Shown: positions 1 to 7,911, counted from the stretch's first letter. The stretch: 12,038 bases of DNA from Limnochordia bacterium (GCA_023230925.1 JALNWK010000068.1:1-12038), one strand, 5' to 3'. Notes: generated by a model from the sequence alone, not told the origin. A program made the numbers and translations.

Positions 1-15
1 TGTCTGCTCTCTCCT

Positions 16-44
16 TTGACTTTGTTTTCGCTTTCAATTATAAA
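16..44 (+). promoter_or_regulatory. Sigma-A-type promoter of sugar-binding protein gene 1
   Basis: A -35 hexamer TTGACT (16-21) is followed after exactly 17 nt by a -10 hexamer TATAAA (39-44). This is the best promoter match in the window and it points at the GTG start at 134. Transcription would begin near 51 and leave a leader of about 80 nt. The leader holds a 10-nt palindrome ATATCGATAT (88-97) with a central CG, as in many LacI-family operators; that role is only a possibility. Confidence 0.6.
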
Positions 45-133
45 GGTTATTTGAGCGGATTACCAGCCCTTTTTTCAATTCCCCTTCATATCGATATTTT
101 CGTTGACTTTGACGGGGCCCTGGTCACAGAACA

Positions 134-1378
134 GTGAACAAAAGCACAGTATTGTTCCTTGCTTTCCTACTGTTTTGCAGTTCTTTCGTGTCTGTCGCAC
201 AAGGTGCACCCATCGACGTTGGCATTGTTGGAACTAGTGTTGAACGTTTGGAACCATTGCTGAGGGAATGGGCCGCAGAGAAAGGTATTGAGATAGGAGT
301 TGTTGAGTACATTGGTTGGAACTCCGAGAAGGTGATCAACAGAGCACTGGCCGGAATTCCCTATGATGTAGTCTGCGCTGTAATTGAGGAAGCGGACGTG
401 CTACGGAGCCAAGGACTGTTGCTGCCCCTAGATAGTCTAATCGCAACTGATCCTGACTTTGCTGAAGACCTCTATGAGGATATTCACCCCGCCTTGCTGG
501 ACATGTTTAACTTCGATGGTAAACAGTATTACATTCCTTGCGAATGGAATCTGTGTCTGATGTATATCAACACTGCGATGGTTCAGCAAAGCTCTTTAGC
601 CTATCCCCCTGCCGATTGGGACTTTGTAGAGTTCAGGAACTATGCCAGAAAGCTCTCTGTTGATCTTGACGGTGATGGAGTCAATGATGAGTACGGTCAT
701 GGTGCCTTTTCTTGGAATCCGTGGCATATGGGGCTTTGGATCCACGGTTTCGGCGGACAAATGCTCAATGAGAAATGGACCGAGTCTCGAATGAACATGC
801 CCGAGACCATTGAAGCCCTCGAGTTTATCCAAGGAATGCTGGAGGAAGGAAGTATGGCCCCGGTTGTTACCCAGTGGGACTATTTGCCTGAGCACGACAA
901 ATGCGCTATGTGGGTTACGGGAAGAACTCCCCTTAGAATCTACCGTGATCTGAACTGGACCGACTTCGATATACAACACGCGCCAAGCTATCGAGGGCGC
1001 GGCACTGCCTTGGGTGGGGCCGGTTACGGTATCTCCGCCAACACAAAGGATAAGGAAGCCGCCTGGGAGGTACTCAAATTCATCACTGGTAAAGAGATGG
1101 AATTGAAGCTTTACGGTGAAGACGCTGATGCCATGGCCTTTGCGGCCCGTCGTTCTGCAGGATTCTACGAACTGGATCCCAATGTTCCGCCCAAAAACGC
1201 CATCGCATTCATGGAGGCCTTGGACTATGCGACCACCGTACCATCACCACCCCAATATCCACAAATCGATCAGATCTTTTGGGATTACCTTGGAATTATC
1301 TGGCGTAGTGAGGACTCCGCCCCGAACGTGGCAGCCCAAATGCACGATTTGATCAACAGCATACTAGTAGAAAATTAG
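134..1378 (+). CDS. Secreted ABC-type sugar-binding protein (family 1), copy 1
   Basis: A 414-residue extracellular solute-binding protein of the family 1 (SBP_bac_1) carbohydrate type, expected to bind a sugar outside the membrane and hand it to an ABC permease. Residues 1-24 form a signal peptide (basic MNKS start, hydrophobic core, A-Q-G before Ala25-Pro26), pointing to signal peptidase I. There is no lipobox: the only core Cys follows Phe. Residues 177-186 (D-L-D-G-D-G-V-N-D-E) are an EF-hand-like calcium loop common in this family. The GTG start is chosen because the signal peptide lines up with those of the two downstream copies. Its ribosome binding site is weak (only GACGGGG, about 16 nt upstream), unlike the strong GGAGG of copy 3. 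It is a close paralog of the genes at 6677 and 9388. No permease is encoded nearby, and the ligand is unknown. Confidence 0.88.
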   Translation: MNKSTVLFLAFLLFCSSFVSVAQGAPIDVGIVGTSVERLEPLLREWAAEKGIEIGVVEYIGWNSEKVINRALAGIPYDVVCAVIEEADVLRSQGLLLPLDSLIATDPDFAEDLYEDIHPALLDMFNFDGKQYYIPCEWNLCLMYINTAMVQQSSLAYPPADWDFVEFRNYARKLSVDLDGDGVNDEYGHGAFSWNPWHMGLWIHGFGGQMLNEKWTESRMNMPETIEALEFIQGMLEEGSMAPVVTQWDYLPEHDKCAMWVTGRTPLRIYRDLNWTDFDIQHAPSYRGRGTALGGAGYGISANTKDKEAAWEVLKFITGKEMELKLYGEDADAMAFAARRSAGFYELDPNVPPKNAIAFMEALDYATTVPSPPQYPQIDQIFWDYLGIIWRSEDSAPNVAAQMHDLINSILVEN

Positions 1379-1404
1379 TGTTTCACCGCAGTTTCCGCTA
1401 AGGC

Positions 1405-1440
1405 CCTAACCGGTAAGGTATTCACACCTTGCCGGTTAGG
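1405..1440 (+). terminator. 3' hairpin of sugar-binding protein gene 1
   Basis: A 15-bp stem (1405-1419 with 1426-1440) encloses a 6-nt loop, 27 nt after the stop. One pair is U-G in plus-strand RNA but would be an A-C mismatch in minus-strand RNA, so the plus transcript is the likely functional strand. No clear U-tract follows (TCTCAACCC), so it may act as a transcript-stabilising 3' end or a weak terminator rather than a classical intrinsic one. Confidence 0.55.
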
Positions 1441-1490
1441 TCTCAACCCTAATTCGGGCACTTCTTACCTCTTCACTTAGACTGTACAGC

Positions 1491-1520
1491 AAGCCCCCGC
1501 CATCGCCAAAACAGGGGCTT
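1491..1520. other. Inverted repeat between converging genes
   Basis: AAGCCCC (1491-1497) and GGGGCTT (1514-1520) form a perfect 7-bp inverted repeat around a 16-nt loop. It lies between gene 1 (+) and the RCC1 relic (-). Neither strand has a convincing U-tract afterwards. It could be a remnant terminator for either gene. Confidence 0.3.
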
Positions 1521-1557
1521 TACGGCCCGTTTCCGATTATTCAGCATGGGGACCTAC

Positions 1558-1947
1558 CTAGATAATCCCCCCGCAGCAATTGGCTACCACGTTCTCCAGC
1601 CCCACAACACAGTCGGTACTATGGCCATTATTTATTGTACCGTTTTCCAACTGACCAAAGGAATTACTTCCCGAGGACCACGCGATATCATTGTGGTCCA
1701 AAACTAAACTATGATATTTCCCCGCAAAGATCGCCTCGATATGACTGAAATGCCACACCTGGTGGACAATCCTTTCCCAAGCCCACACGCTACCGTCTTC
1801 CTTAAGCACGATAATGTGTTGGGCTCCCGCAGCTATGGCCTTAATGTTACTTAGGGCATCGATTTGTTCAGTAGACTCAATGCATCAAGCTAGAACAAAT
1901 GATACGAACAATAGGACACTCCACAGGCAGAACCATCGCTCATTCAT
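1558..1947 (-). pseudogene. Relic of a secreted RCC1-repeat (probable lipo)protein
   Basis: Reading the minus strand from ATG 1947-1945 gives a signal-like segment M-N-E-R-W-F then a hydrophobic run S-V-L-L-F-V-S-F-V-L-A. An in-frame TGA (codon 21) and Cys22 follow. The frame then stays open to TAG at 1560-1558. After the TGA the protein shows RCC1/BLIP-II-type repeat signatures: IKAIAAG-(x)-QHIIVLKEDGSVWAW, then IEAIFAGKYHSLVL, SGSNSFGQLENGT and GLENVVA. An RCC1 propeller normally has about seven such blades; only about two remain. The first blade is short, lacking the usual N-x-x-GQLG-DGT linker after WAW, which suggests an internal deletion, and the end is cut after VVANCCGG. The open part after the TGA could still be translated from ATG 1809, but it has no signal peptide and I regard it as dead. 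If the TGA were GGA, the segment would read L-A-G-C, a perfect lipobox. Confidence 0.65.
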
Positions 1948-2335
1948 CCCTTCAGCAGCCCCCTTACCCACCTTCAGTGAATATACTGACTGCATAAACT
2001 AAAAGACTTCCATAGGAATTGATACCTTGGATGGTAGCCACTAAAGTTATGGGGTTTTACCTAGCTGTGTTTTTCAGGTTTTACGCCCCAAGCAGTGTTT
2101 TGATCTCATAATAAGCCAATAGCTACTTAATTATTCCGTCCGTTCTCCTGTCAAAAAGTCCATCTTTGGACACCCTAGCATGACTTTGCACAGAGGTTCC
2201 GGATAGCGGAAACAGGGATAGGTTAAGCGATACTTATACTTCAAAAACTCCATGACCCATGGAAGACCTCACTACCTGAACATTGGTAATTGAAAAAGTG
2301 ACGAGGGCTATCCGAGACACAGTGCCACAAAAGGT
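1948..2335. other. Gene-poor stretch with small hairpins and a possible plus-strand transcript
   Basis: No convincing coding region was found. On the plus strand there is a promoter-like pair (2019-2047) followed by three small perfect hairpins: GTCCA/TGGAC (2158-2171), TTCCG/CGGAA (2197-2211) and TCCATG/CATGGA (2249-2263). A strong terminator comes next (2336-2386). A 20-codon hydrophobic plus-strand reading frame begins at ATG 2049 without a ribosome binding site. A 40-codon minus-strand frame (2253-2131) is open but no longer than chance allows. The arrangement could be a small structured RNA of about 330 nt, but hairpins this short are common by chance. Confidence 0.25.
2019..2047 (+). 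promoter_or_regulatory. Candidate promoter of an orphan plus-strand transcript
   Basis: TTGATA (2019-2024, five of six consensus bases) is separated by 17 nt from TAAAGT (2042-2047, four of six). No gene follows on this strand, but a strong plus-strand terminator lies about 290 nt downstream. By sequence alone this is a moderate match and could be chance. Confidence 0.25.
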
Positions 2336-2386
2336 AACCGGCAAAGGACTTCTATCTTAAAGAAGACCTTGCCGGTTTTTGGTTTT
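2336..2386 (+). terminator. Strong intrinsic terminator (plus strand, possibly bidirectional)
   Basis: AACCGGCAA (2336-2344) pairs with TTGCCGGTT (2369-2377). The stem continues inward through GG/CC and CTTCT/AGAAG to a 7-nt loop. A T-rich tract TTTTTGGTTTT follows on the plus strand. On the minus strand the hairpin is followed by ACCTTTTGTG, so it may also stop transcription leaving the GH116 gene. No plus-strand gene lies immediately upstream; gene 1 ends about 960 nt before. Confidence 0.7.
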
Positions 2387-2428
2387 AGCGTCAATCCTTA
2401 GAGGGAAATGATTGCTTTACATATTGTC

Positions 2429-2455
2429 CAGTTCTGAGTATCATACCCAGAACTG
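2429..2455 (-). terminator. 27-bp near-perfect palindrome after the GH116 stop
   Basis: The arms CAGTTCTG (2429-2436) and CAGAACTG (2448-2455), with GTAT/ATAC inside, make a 27-bp palindrome with one mismatched pair around a central base. In minus-strand RNA that pair is G-U, so the stem is unbroken (about 11 bp with a 5-nt loop). In plus-strand RNA it is A-C. It begins 11 nt past the GH116 stop codon. No U-tract follows, so it may protect the 3' end or act together with the hairpin at 2336-2377. As double-stranded DNA it could instead be a protein-binding site. Confidence 0.5.
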
Positions 2456-2466
2456 ATTCGTCCTAG

Positions 2467-5400
2467 TCACAAGGCACTTTCTGGTGAGTATGTCAATTCT
2501 ACTTCTATCCTCGAGCAGGCTTGATAAAAACCAGGCAGCAAAAGGGTTACTACTGTTTCCTCCTGTCGGCTGTGGTGGTCTACCAAAACCCCGTCTATCA
2601 AAAGGGTGGAGTCTAGTAGTATCTCTCCGAAAGGTATGGCAAACTGTAATTCTCTAAGGCTAAGTTTACCGTACCGAACATCAATGACGTTGAGTTGCTC
2701 GTGGGTACCACGAGTCTGGGCGAAAAGGCCCCACGCTGTACCGGTAATGTAAAACGAACGATGGTCCTCCGGTTGCCAGCGTGGCCTAAATCCGAGTAGC
2801 CCCGCAGGGCCATCCACCACAAATCCTTGGGCTGCCAAAAGGAGCCCACCGGAACTTAGGGCCCTGGCGTAGAATTTCCCACATTCTAATTCATTAAAGG
2901 GATTTCCACCGGGTCCTGAATTAAGGCCCACCTTAAGCGTACCATCATACCGGCTACGGACAGCATCAACAATTGCTACTCCTTCTTCAATCATGCCTTC
3001 CCAGATCATGAGTCCGGCAACCGCGTACTCGATCCCGGTCCACACTTCATCGGCATACTCAACAAATGATACGGGACGACCTTTGTGGGGCCAAGTGCAA
3101 TTGAGCAAGCCCGGTTCGTGATCTAAAACGTAGGGCCTGGGCCATTGCCGGATATTATGGAGACTATCCTTGAAGTTGTACCGGTAGATGGCATCTAATG
3201 CAGATTTAACCTGGTCCACAGGATATAAGTAACCAAGGTCGAGCATGTGGGCCCACCATTGTCCGAGCAGTTGATCACTATGGCAACCTGTATTATAGTC
3301 CCGTCCGGGAATCGCTTCTGGTCTTTGCATGAAGTACTCACCGTTAAAAAGTTGCTTACTCTGGTTTTGACTTCCCCTCTCGAACAAGCAGTGGTACTCC
3401 TTAGCTAAGTCCACCTCGCCCATGATGTGCGCCATGCTTCCAGCGGCAGCTAGGGCAGTTAGGTACTGTGACCCGAGAAAGGTACTTGCCCCTGAGATGG
3501 AAACATCGTATGTGTTCCACTGCAAACCATTTAAGGAGCCATCCCGATCCTGGTCATAGTTTTCAATTAACCAATTCATGGCCAGTTTGACCTTTGGCCA
3601 GATCCCCTCTAAGAAACTACTATTCTCGCTGGTTAGGTGTTCCCGGTAAGCCGCGGTAATAGCGGCACACTGACCATCTACTGCAACCTGACTTGGTTCA
3701 TGTTGGCGCATTCTGACCCAACCCTCCGGATGCATGTAGTAAAAATCACTTTGCCGTAGATTCCTACCGACATCAGGAAACAAACGGGCGTGGGTCTGCG
3801 CGTAGTTTAGTACATGGGTGCAGTTAAGTGGACAACTACCATAACTACCCTCAAACATCCCAAAGTAGCCATCTTGGGACCAGAAGGCAGTAGGCCCACG
3901 AAAGATTACGCTTTGCGATGTCCAGGCATCAAGTAGGCTCGGTGGCAAATTCGATTGGTATAGGGTATCGTGATATAATTTGGTCCATCCCCACAACGAA
4001 GCCATATTCTCGTGTACGTAGGAAGCTACTGATGTAGCATCAGGAAAGCGTAGCCTATACAGGTTACCTGGATGTCCGAAACGCTCAACATTAGGGAAAT
4101 TCCAGCTGATGGCAAAGGTCACCGTGCGACTTTGTTGGGGCTCAAGCTCGAAGGGAACGGACAATACACCGTTAAACGTCTGGCCCTTTGGACTTGGCCC
4201 AGAATACTCAGGACCAAGCACATAGCCTTGCTCAGTGAATTCCTCTAATATCGTCGCATAATTCGTCCATACCGCGCTGCCTATAGCCTCACTATCCACA
4301 CTTAAGCATAAAGTCCCGTACTCCGGCGCCCCGCTCACCAGTTCATACTTACTCGCAGGAAATAGCCCGGCCCCGGCAATTAGCAGTTGCTCCACCCAGC
4401 TCCATGGTAATCCATCGGCAAGACCAAATAATGCCTTCCATGGCCCAACGGGACACAGGATCAGTATCGGTTCGCCCTCCGCTGTTTGGGCTAGCACCTC
4501 CACCGTTTCTAATCTAAGATCCTTCAACCGACAGTACTCCGTTACTTTCCAATCGTCAGGAACCTTTGGTATCCACTCCTTGCCCTTCTCGGTAATGTAA
4601 ACAGGCACTGGTCTTTCCAGGTTTACTTGCTCCGTTTCCGAAAACTCCAAGGAAAGCCTTGGGGCAAAATCAATGAAGGCCTTCTTGGCCTCCGGTATGG
4701 CACGAAAATCGGTGAAGTAGATATCATCTACATTTATGTGTCCCCATCCTCCGGATGACAGATCGACAATCTCTAATTGCCCTTTCATCCCAGCAAACTC
4801 TGAGACTTCCCATACACATGGCTCCAGTGCCTCCTGGTTTTTGCCAGTCGCAGTCCTAACAACGTCTCCTTCCACAAGCAAATTGACACAGAGGCGCGTT
4901 GGATCCTGCCCACCACCAATCAGGAAGTTTATGTACCGATGCCCAATGATAAACTCATCAGATACCAGACGACCTTGGGGCCCATCGTTAGGATTGAAGC
5001 TGTTTACTAATCGGCGACCCCGATAGCCTGTAACAGGTTGTTGTCCGGTAGCGGTACCTGCTTGGGGACCAGTTCCAAAGGCATTGCCAAACACTGACCA
5101 CTGCTCATAGGTCTCTTTTTCAAAGTCCTCAAATAAAACGATGTTCCACCTACCCTCACCATCCCGTGCTTTCTGCAATTCATCCCAGAAACTTGACTGC
5201 GCATAGCCAACTAGAGCCACTCCTTCTTCTTCGGTTTGGCGTTCTACGATATCATAGAACAGCCCCGCATCAGTACCCAAAGCAAGGGGGTCACCAAGCT
5301 CCCTTTGCCAGTAAAGATGTCTGTTGTTGACATCGTTGCCCCAAAGATCCTGAGTCTTCATCGGTCCAGATTCCCGCATGATCCGATCCATAGAGATCAC

Positions 5401-6114
5401 AGTTCCGCTAGGTAGCCTCTGCACTGAATTAACATTGTTCCCATAGGCACGATGCAGGGTACCGAAAATACCCATCTGTCCACCGGCACCGATGGCATTG
5501 TGAAGTGAGCCAAGTAAAGATACTTCAACGGGATAATCCTCTCGATTGGTAACCGAAAAACGAAACACGGCAACGGGCAGCGACGAATTAGGGGAGTCGA
5601 GGGGAATCATGGGATTAAAGGCCTCTAAGGTTATGTCCACCGGCAGTTGCCTATCTTCAAAACCGAGTCGCGCAATGGGATATCCGCCCTCATAGACTAG
5701 GGAGTCCATGGGTAAAAGAAGCTTATGCGGCGCTTCGGTCTGCAAAATCCGTACTTGCGGGTCTGCTTGACCCTTGACCCTGATCGCAAAGAAACTATCG
5801 GGAATAGAAGTCTCATTTAGGTTATTGAATATCTGCCACACAGCTAGCCTACCCTGCCCATCTAGCCAAATGGTCCCGGTGCCGATACCACCAATAGGCA
5901 TCAGTACGTGCTCTAGATTTGGCCCGGTATATGTACGGGGTGAGGCTATCGGATATGAGTATCCATCAATGCTACCCGGTGGCGGAGACAGAACCTCCAA
6001 CCCGTCCAACCAGGGCGCCGCATCCCCTGCCGCGACAATTTCTTCCCCCACCACCTGCAACAACGCCAGTACGCAAAGAAGATAGAGTATTACTCTCCAA
6101 CCATAGGTCAACAT
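2467..6114 (-). CDS. Secreted GH116-family (GBA2/DUF608-like) beta-glycosidase with inserted module
   Basis: A 1215-residue exported enzyme expected to hydrolyse beta-glycosides (glucosides, xylosides or N-acetylglucosaminides in characterised relatives). Start: ATG 6114-6112 has GGAGGGG nine nt upstream. An ATG 18 nt earlier contains that Shine-Dalgarno sequence and has none of its own. Residues 1-30 are a signal peptide. The GH116 N-terminal beta domain begins near the LMPIGGIGTGTIWLDG block (about 71-86). Residues 324-470 are an insert running from FEDFE through RLVNSFNPND to GGWGHINVDDI, a beta-sandwich-like module also seen in some secreted GH32 proteins. It explains the length beyond the roughly 800-900 residues of simpler members. 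The catalytic (alpha/alpha)6 domain follows: Glu755 in FEGSYG (probable nucleophile, by comparison with GBA2 Glu527), NCTHVLNYAQ, Asp870 in NTYD (probable acid/base, GBA2 Asp677) and the conserved ADEVWTG near 1021-1027. It is divergent to binding-protein copy 2. Substrate is not predictable. Confidence 0.9.
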   Translation of the reverse strand: MLTYGWRVILYLLCVLALLQVVGEEIVAAGDAAPWLDGLEVLSPPPGSIDGYSYPIASPRTYTGPNLEHVLMPIGGIGTGTIWLDGQGRLAVWQIFNNLNETSIPDSFFAIRVKGQADPQVRILQTEAPHKLLLPMDSLVYEGGYPIARLGFEDRQLPVDITLEAFNPMIPLDSPNSSLPVAVFRFSVTNREDYPVEVSLLGSLHNAIGAGGQMGIFGTLHRAYGNNVNSVQRLPSGTVISMDRIMRESGPMKTQDLWGNDVNNRHLYWQRELGDPLALGTDAGLFYDIVERQTEEEGVALVGYAQSSFWDELQKARDGEGRWNIVLFEDFEKETYEQWSVFGNAFGTGPQAGTATGQQPVTGYRGRRLVNSFNPNDGPQGRLVSDEFIIGHRYINFLIGGGQDPTRLCVNLLVEGDVVRTATGKNQEALEPCVWEVSEFAGMKGQLEIVDLSSGGWGHINVDDIYFTDFRAIPEAKKAFIDFAPRLSLEFSETEQVNLERPVPVYITEKGKEWIPKVPDDWKVTEYCRLKDLRLETVEVLAQTAEGEPILILCPVGPWKALFGLADGLPWSWVEQLLIAGAGLFPASKYELVSGAPEYGTLCLSVDSEAIGSAVWTNYATILEEFTEQGYVLGPEYSGPSPKGQTFNGVLSVPFELEPQQSRTVTFAISWNFPNVERFGHPGNLYRLRFPDATSVASYVHENMASLWGWTKLYHDTLYQSNLPPSLLDAWTSQSVIFRGPTAFWSQDGYFGMFEGSYGSCPLNCTHVLNYAQTHARLFPDVGRNLRQSDFYYMHPEGWVRMRQHEPSQVAVDGQCAAITAAYREHLTSENSSFLEGIWPKVKLAMNWLIENYDQDRDGSLNGLQWNTYDVSISGASTFLGSQYLTALAAAGSMAHIMGEVDLAKEYHCLFERGSQNQSKQLFNGEYFMQRPEAIPGRDYNTGCHSDQLLGQWWAHMLDLGYLYPVDQVKSALDAIYRYNFKDSLHNIRQWPRPYVLDHEPGLLNCTWPHKGRPVSFVEYADEVWTGIEYAVAGLMIWEGMIEEGVAIVDAVRSRYDGTLKVGLNSGPGGNPFNELECGKFYARALSSGGLLLAAQGFVVDGPAGLLGFRPRWQPEDHRSFYITGTAWGLFAQTRGTHEQLNVIDVRYGKLSLRELQFAIPFGEILLDSTLLIDGVLVDHHSRQEETVVTLLLPGFYQACSRIEVELTYSPESAL

Positions 6115-6363
6115 CGCTCTACACCCCTCCATTGATTGATGTTTGGCAGATCACGCTGATGACAGCAGCATCCGCCAGAATTCTCCGAGCCACTGGACTC
6201 CTCACCTTAGCAGTCAACACCAATCCAGAAAGCATGTTTAGTAAAACCGGTCTCCCTTTTTGACTTAATTATTACTTCGACATCTCCAGGGCAGTCTCCT
6301 TCTGGGTTTCTGACAGGATCTGCCCCAAGACTAGACTGAGTCATTTAAGCGAAACTTGCCTAC

Positions 6364-6392
6364 ATTATAGTGATAACATACATGCTCATCTA
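6364..6392 (-). promoter_or_regulatory. Candidate promoter of the GH116 gene
   Basis: On the minus strand a perfect -10 hexamer TATAAT (6369-6364) lies 17 nt after a weak -35, TAGATG (6392-6387, three of six bases). Transcription would start near 6357 and give a leader of about 240 nt. The weak -35 suits an activated or regulated promoter, but the match could be chance. Confidence 0.3.
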
Positions 6393-6499
6393 TTCACATA
6401 TCATAGTAGAGTCAAGCCTCTTTCTGACCGGAAACATACCCGTCGTCTGCTTATTTTCACCCTAATGGCAGGAGAACGGTCAACAGATGCCGAAGTTAC

Positions 6500-6512
6500 G
6501 TTTTAGTAAAAC
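6500..6512. promoter_or_regulatory. Perfect palindrome GTTTTA-G-TAAAAC, candidate operator
   Basis: Six-base arms around a single central base, 164 bp before the start of binding-protein copy 2. The half-site AGTAAAAC also occurs at 6240-6247 and, as an inverted pair, at 9137-9157 upstream of copy 3. That points to a shared regulator, perhaps the LacI-family protein at 10802. The link to that protein is inference. Confidence 0.35.
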
Positions 6513-6676
6513 TATTACCTTGGTCCTGTTGTTGAGCTATACACCATGGGTTCCGAGGCTCTCACACTGTATACTCGGGTAATCATATCAACCTAAGTGA
6601 GTGAGCGAACTAGTATGGGCATAATATGTGAAGCGTCTAGGCTAATCAATGATTAAGCAAAGGAGAGACATCACCC

Positions 6677-7884
6677 ATGAGCAGAAGCAAAATGCTACAC
6701 CTAGTCCTATCACTACTATTGTGTACCTGTTTTACCCACGTTGTGCAAGCTGCGCCACTTGATATGTTGGCATCGTAGGGACGAGTGTTGAACAGCTAGA
6801 ACCAATTTTGAAAGAATGGGCGGCGGAAAATGATATTGAAATCGGGGTTGTGGAGTATGTCGGTTGGAACTCGGAAAAGGTAATTAATAGGGCGATCGCT
6901 GGAATACCATATGATGTTGTATGCGCCGTGATTGAAGAAGCTGATGTGTTGCGCAATCAAGGACTTTTGCTTCCCCTTGATGATCTAATCGCAGCTGAAC
7001 CCAAATTCGCCGCGGATCTATATGACGATATTCATCCTTCCCTGCTGGCCATGTTCGATTTCGATGGAAAGCAGTACTACATGCCTTGCGAATGGAATCT
7101 ATGTACCTACGGCCATGCTTGAACAGGCCGCCCTAAACTTCCCGGATTCCGACAAGGGAAATGGCCCAGTTCCGCAGCTACGCAAGGGAACTCAGCCGTG
7201 ATATCGATGGAGATGCCATCAACGATCAGTACGGATATCGTGCCTGTGGATGGAACCCCTGGCAAATAGGTCCCTGGATCCATAGTTTCGGTGGTGAAAT
7301 GCTTGATGAAACCTGGTCCGAGTCTCGGATGAACATGCCTGAAACCATAGAAGCACTGGAGTTTATCCAGGGGCGGTTTGAGGAGGAGAGTATACCTCCG
7401 ATTAGCATCCAATGGGACTATCTTCCGGAACACAACAAGTGTGCCATGTGGTTGGCAGGCGTTGGCCGCTGGAGATTTACAGAAACCTCAATTGGTCCGA
7501 CTACGATGTTCAACACATTCCTACATACAGGCAACGAGCTACTATGTTGGGCGGGGCCGGGTACGGTATCGCGGCGAATACAAAGGATAAGGAAGCAGCC
7601 TGGAAAGCACTGAAGTTTCTTACAGGCAGAGCGATGCAAATGCTTTTTCTGTGCGCAGTTCCGCTGGTTTCCATGAGCTAGATCCCAATATACCTCCGCG
7701 GAATGCTGCCGCATTTATCGAGGCACTGGACTATGCTATAACCGTGCCTTCACCTGTGCAGTATCCCAAAATAGACGGTGTTCTTTGAGATTACCTGGGG
7801 ATCATCTGGCGCAGTGAAGATTCGGCACGCAACGTAGCACTACAAATGCATGATCTGATTAACTCTATCCTAAGTGGCAACTAA
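6677..7884 (+). pseudogene. Decayed ABC-type sugar-binding protein, copy 2
   Basis: Clearly homologous to the copies at 134 and 9388 from start to stop, with an intact Shine-Dalgarno (AAAGGAG) and signal peptide (ending V-V-Q-A before Ala-Pro), but broken six times. Compared with the paralogs I see an AT duplication at 6762-6765 (+2), a net 11-nt loss near 7104-7113, one extra base near 7153-7158, one lost base near 7468-7472, a loss of about 31 nt at 7632/7633, and TGG turned to TGA at 7786-7788. The reading-frame changes agree with these sizes at each step. Between lesions the protein stays highly similar (GWNSEKVINR, SIQWDYLPEHNKCAMW, LQMHDLINSILSGN), so inactivation looks recent. It once encoded an exported sugar-binding protein with the same calcium-loop motif (DIDGDAIND). 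The first frameshift lies right after the signal peptide, so no functional product is expected. Confidence 0.92.
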
Positions 7885-7911
7885 CTGTGGTAATCAGTTT
7901 AATGTCCTTTG

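Larger units (their letters stand above)
6115..6676. other. Divergent intergenic region between GH116 and binding-protein copy 2
   Basis: These 562 bp contain no credible gene. I see a perfect minus-strand -10 hexamer (6364-6369), two AGTAAAAC motifs (6240-6247 and 6505-6512, the second in a perfect palindrome) and the octamer CCGAGGCT (6553-6560), which recurs upstream of copy 3. An inverted repeat GGGCAG/CTGCCC (about 6291-6326) lies in what would be the GH116 leader. The AAAGGAG Shine-Dalgarno of copy 2 is at 6659-6665. No convincing plus-strand promoter pair was found. Confidence 0.5.

Noticed and set aside
596..979. Long antisense open frames within the binding-protein genes (also near 7107-7433 and 9808-10152)
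   Set aside because: They recur at the same place in all three paralogs because they mirror the conserved coding strand, and they lack start signals or family motifs.
2131..2253. 40-codon minus-strand frame beginning M-E-F-L-K-Y-K-Y
   Set aside because: No well-placed ribosome binding site, no recognisable motif, and a length easily reached by chance.
6115..6132. Upstream ATG of the GH116 gene
   Set aside because: It overlaps the GGAGGGG that serves the ATG six codons later and has no site of its own.
1558..7788. TGA read as an amino acid (Gly in the RCC1 relic, Trp in copy 2)
   Set aside because: The two positions would need different amino acids, copy 2 also carries several indels, no intact gene here has an internal TGA, and GH116 ends at TGA. 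Plain nonsense mutations explain it better.
6677..7884. Copy 2 as a mosaic of gene 1 and copy 3 made by gene conversion
   Set aside because: Residues typical of gene 1 and of copy 3 are finely mixed along the whole length without blocks, which fits an independent paralog retaining ancestral states.
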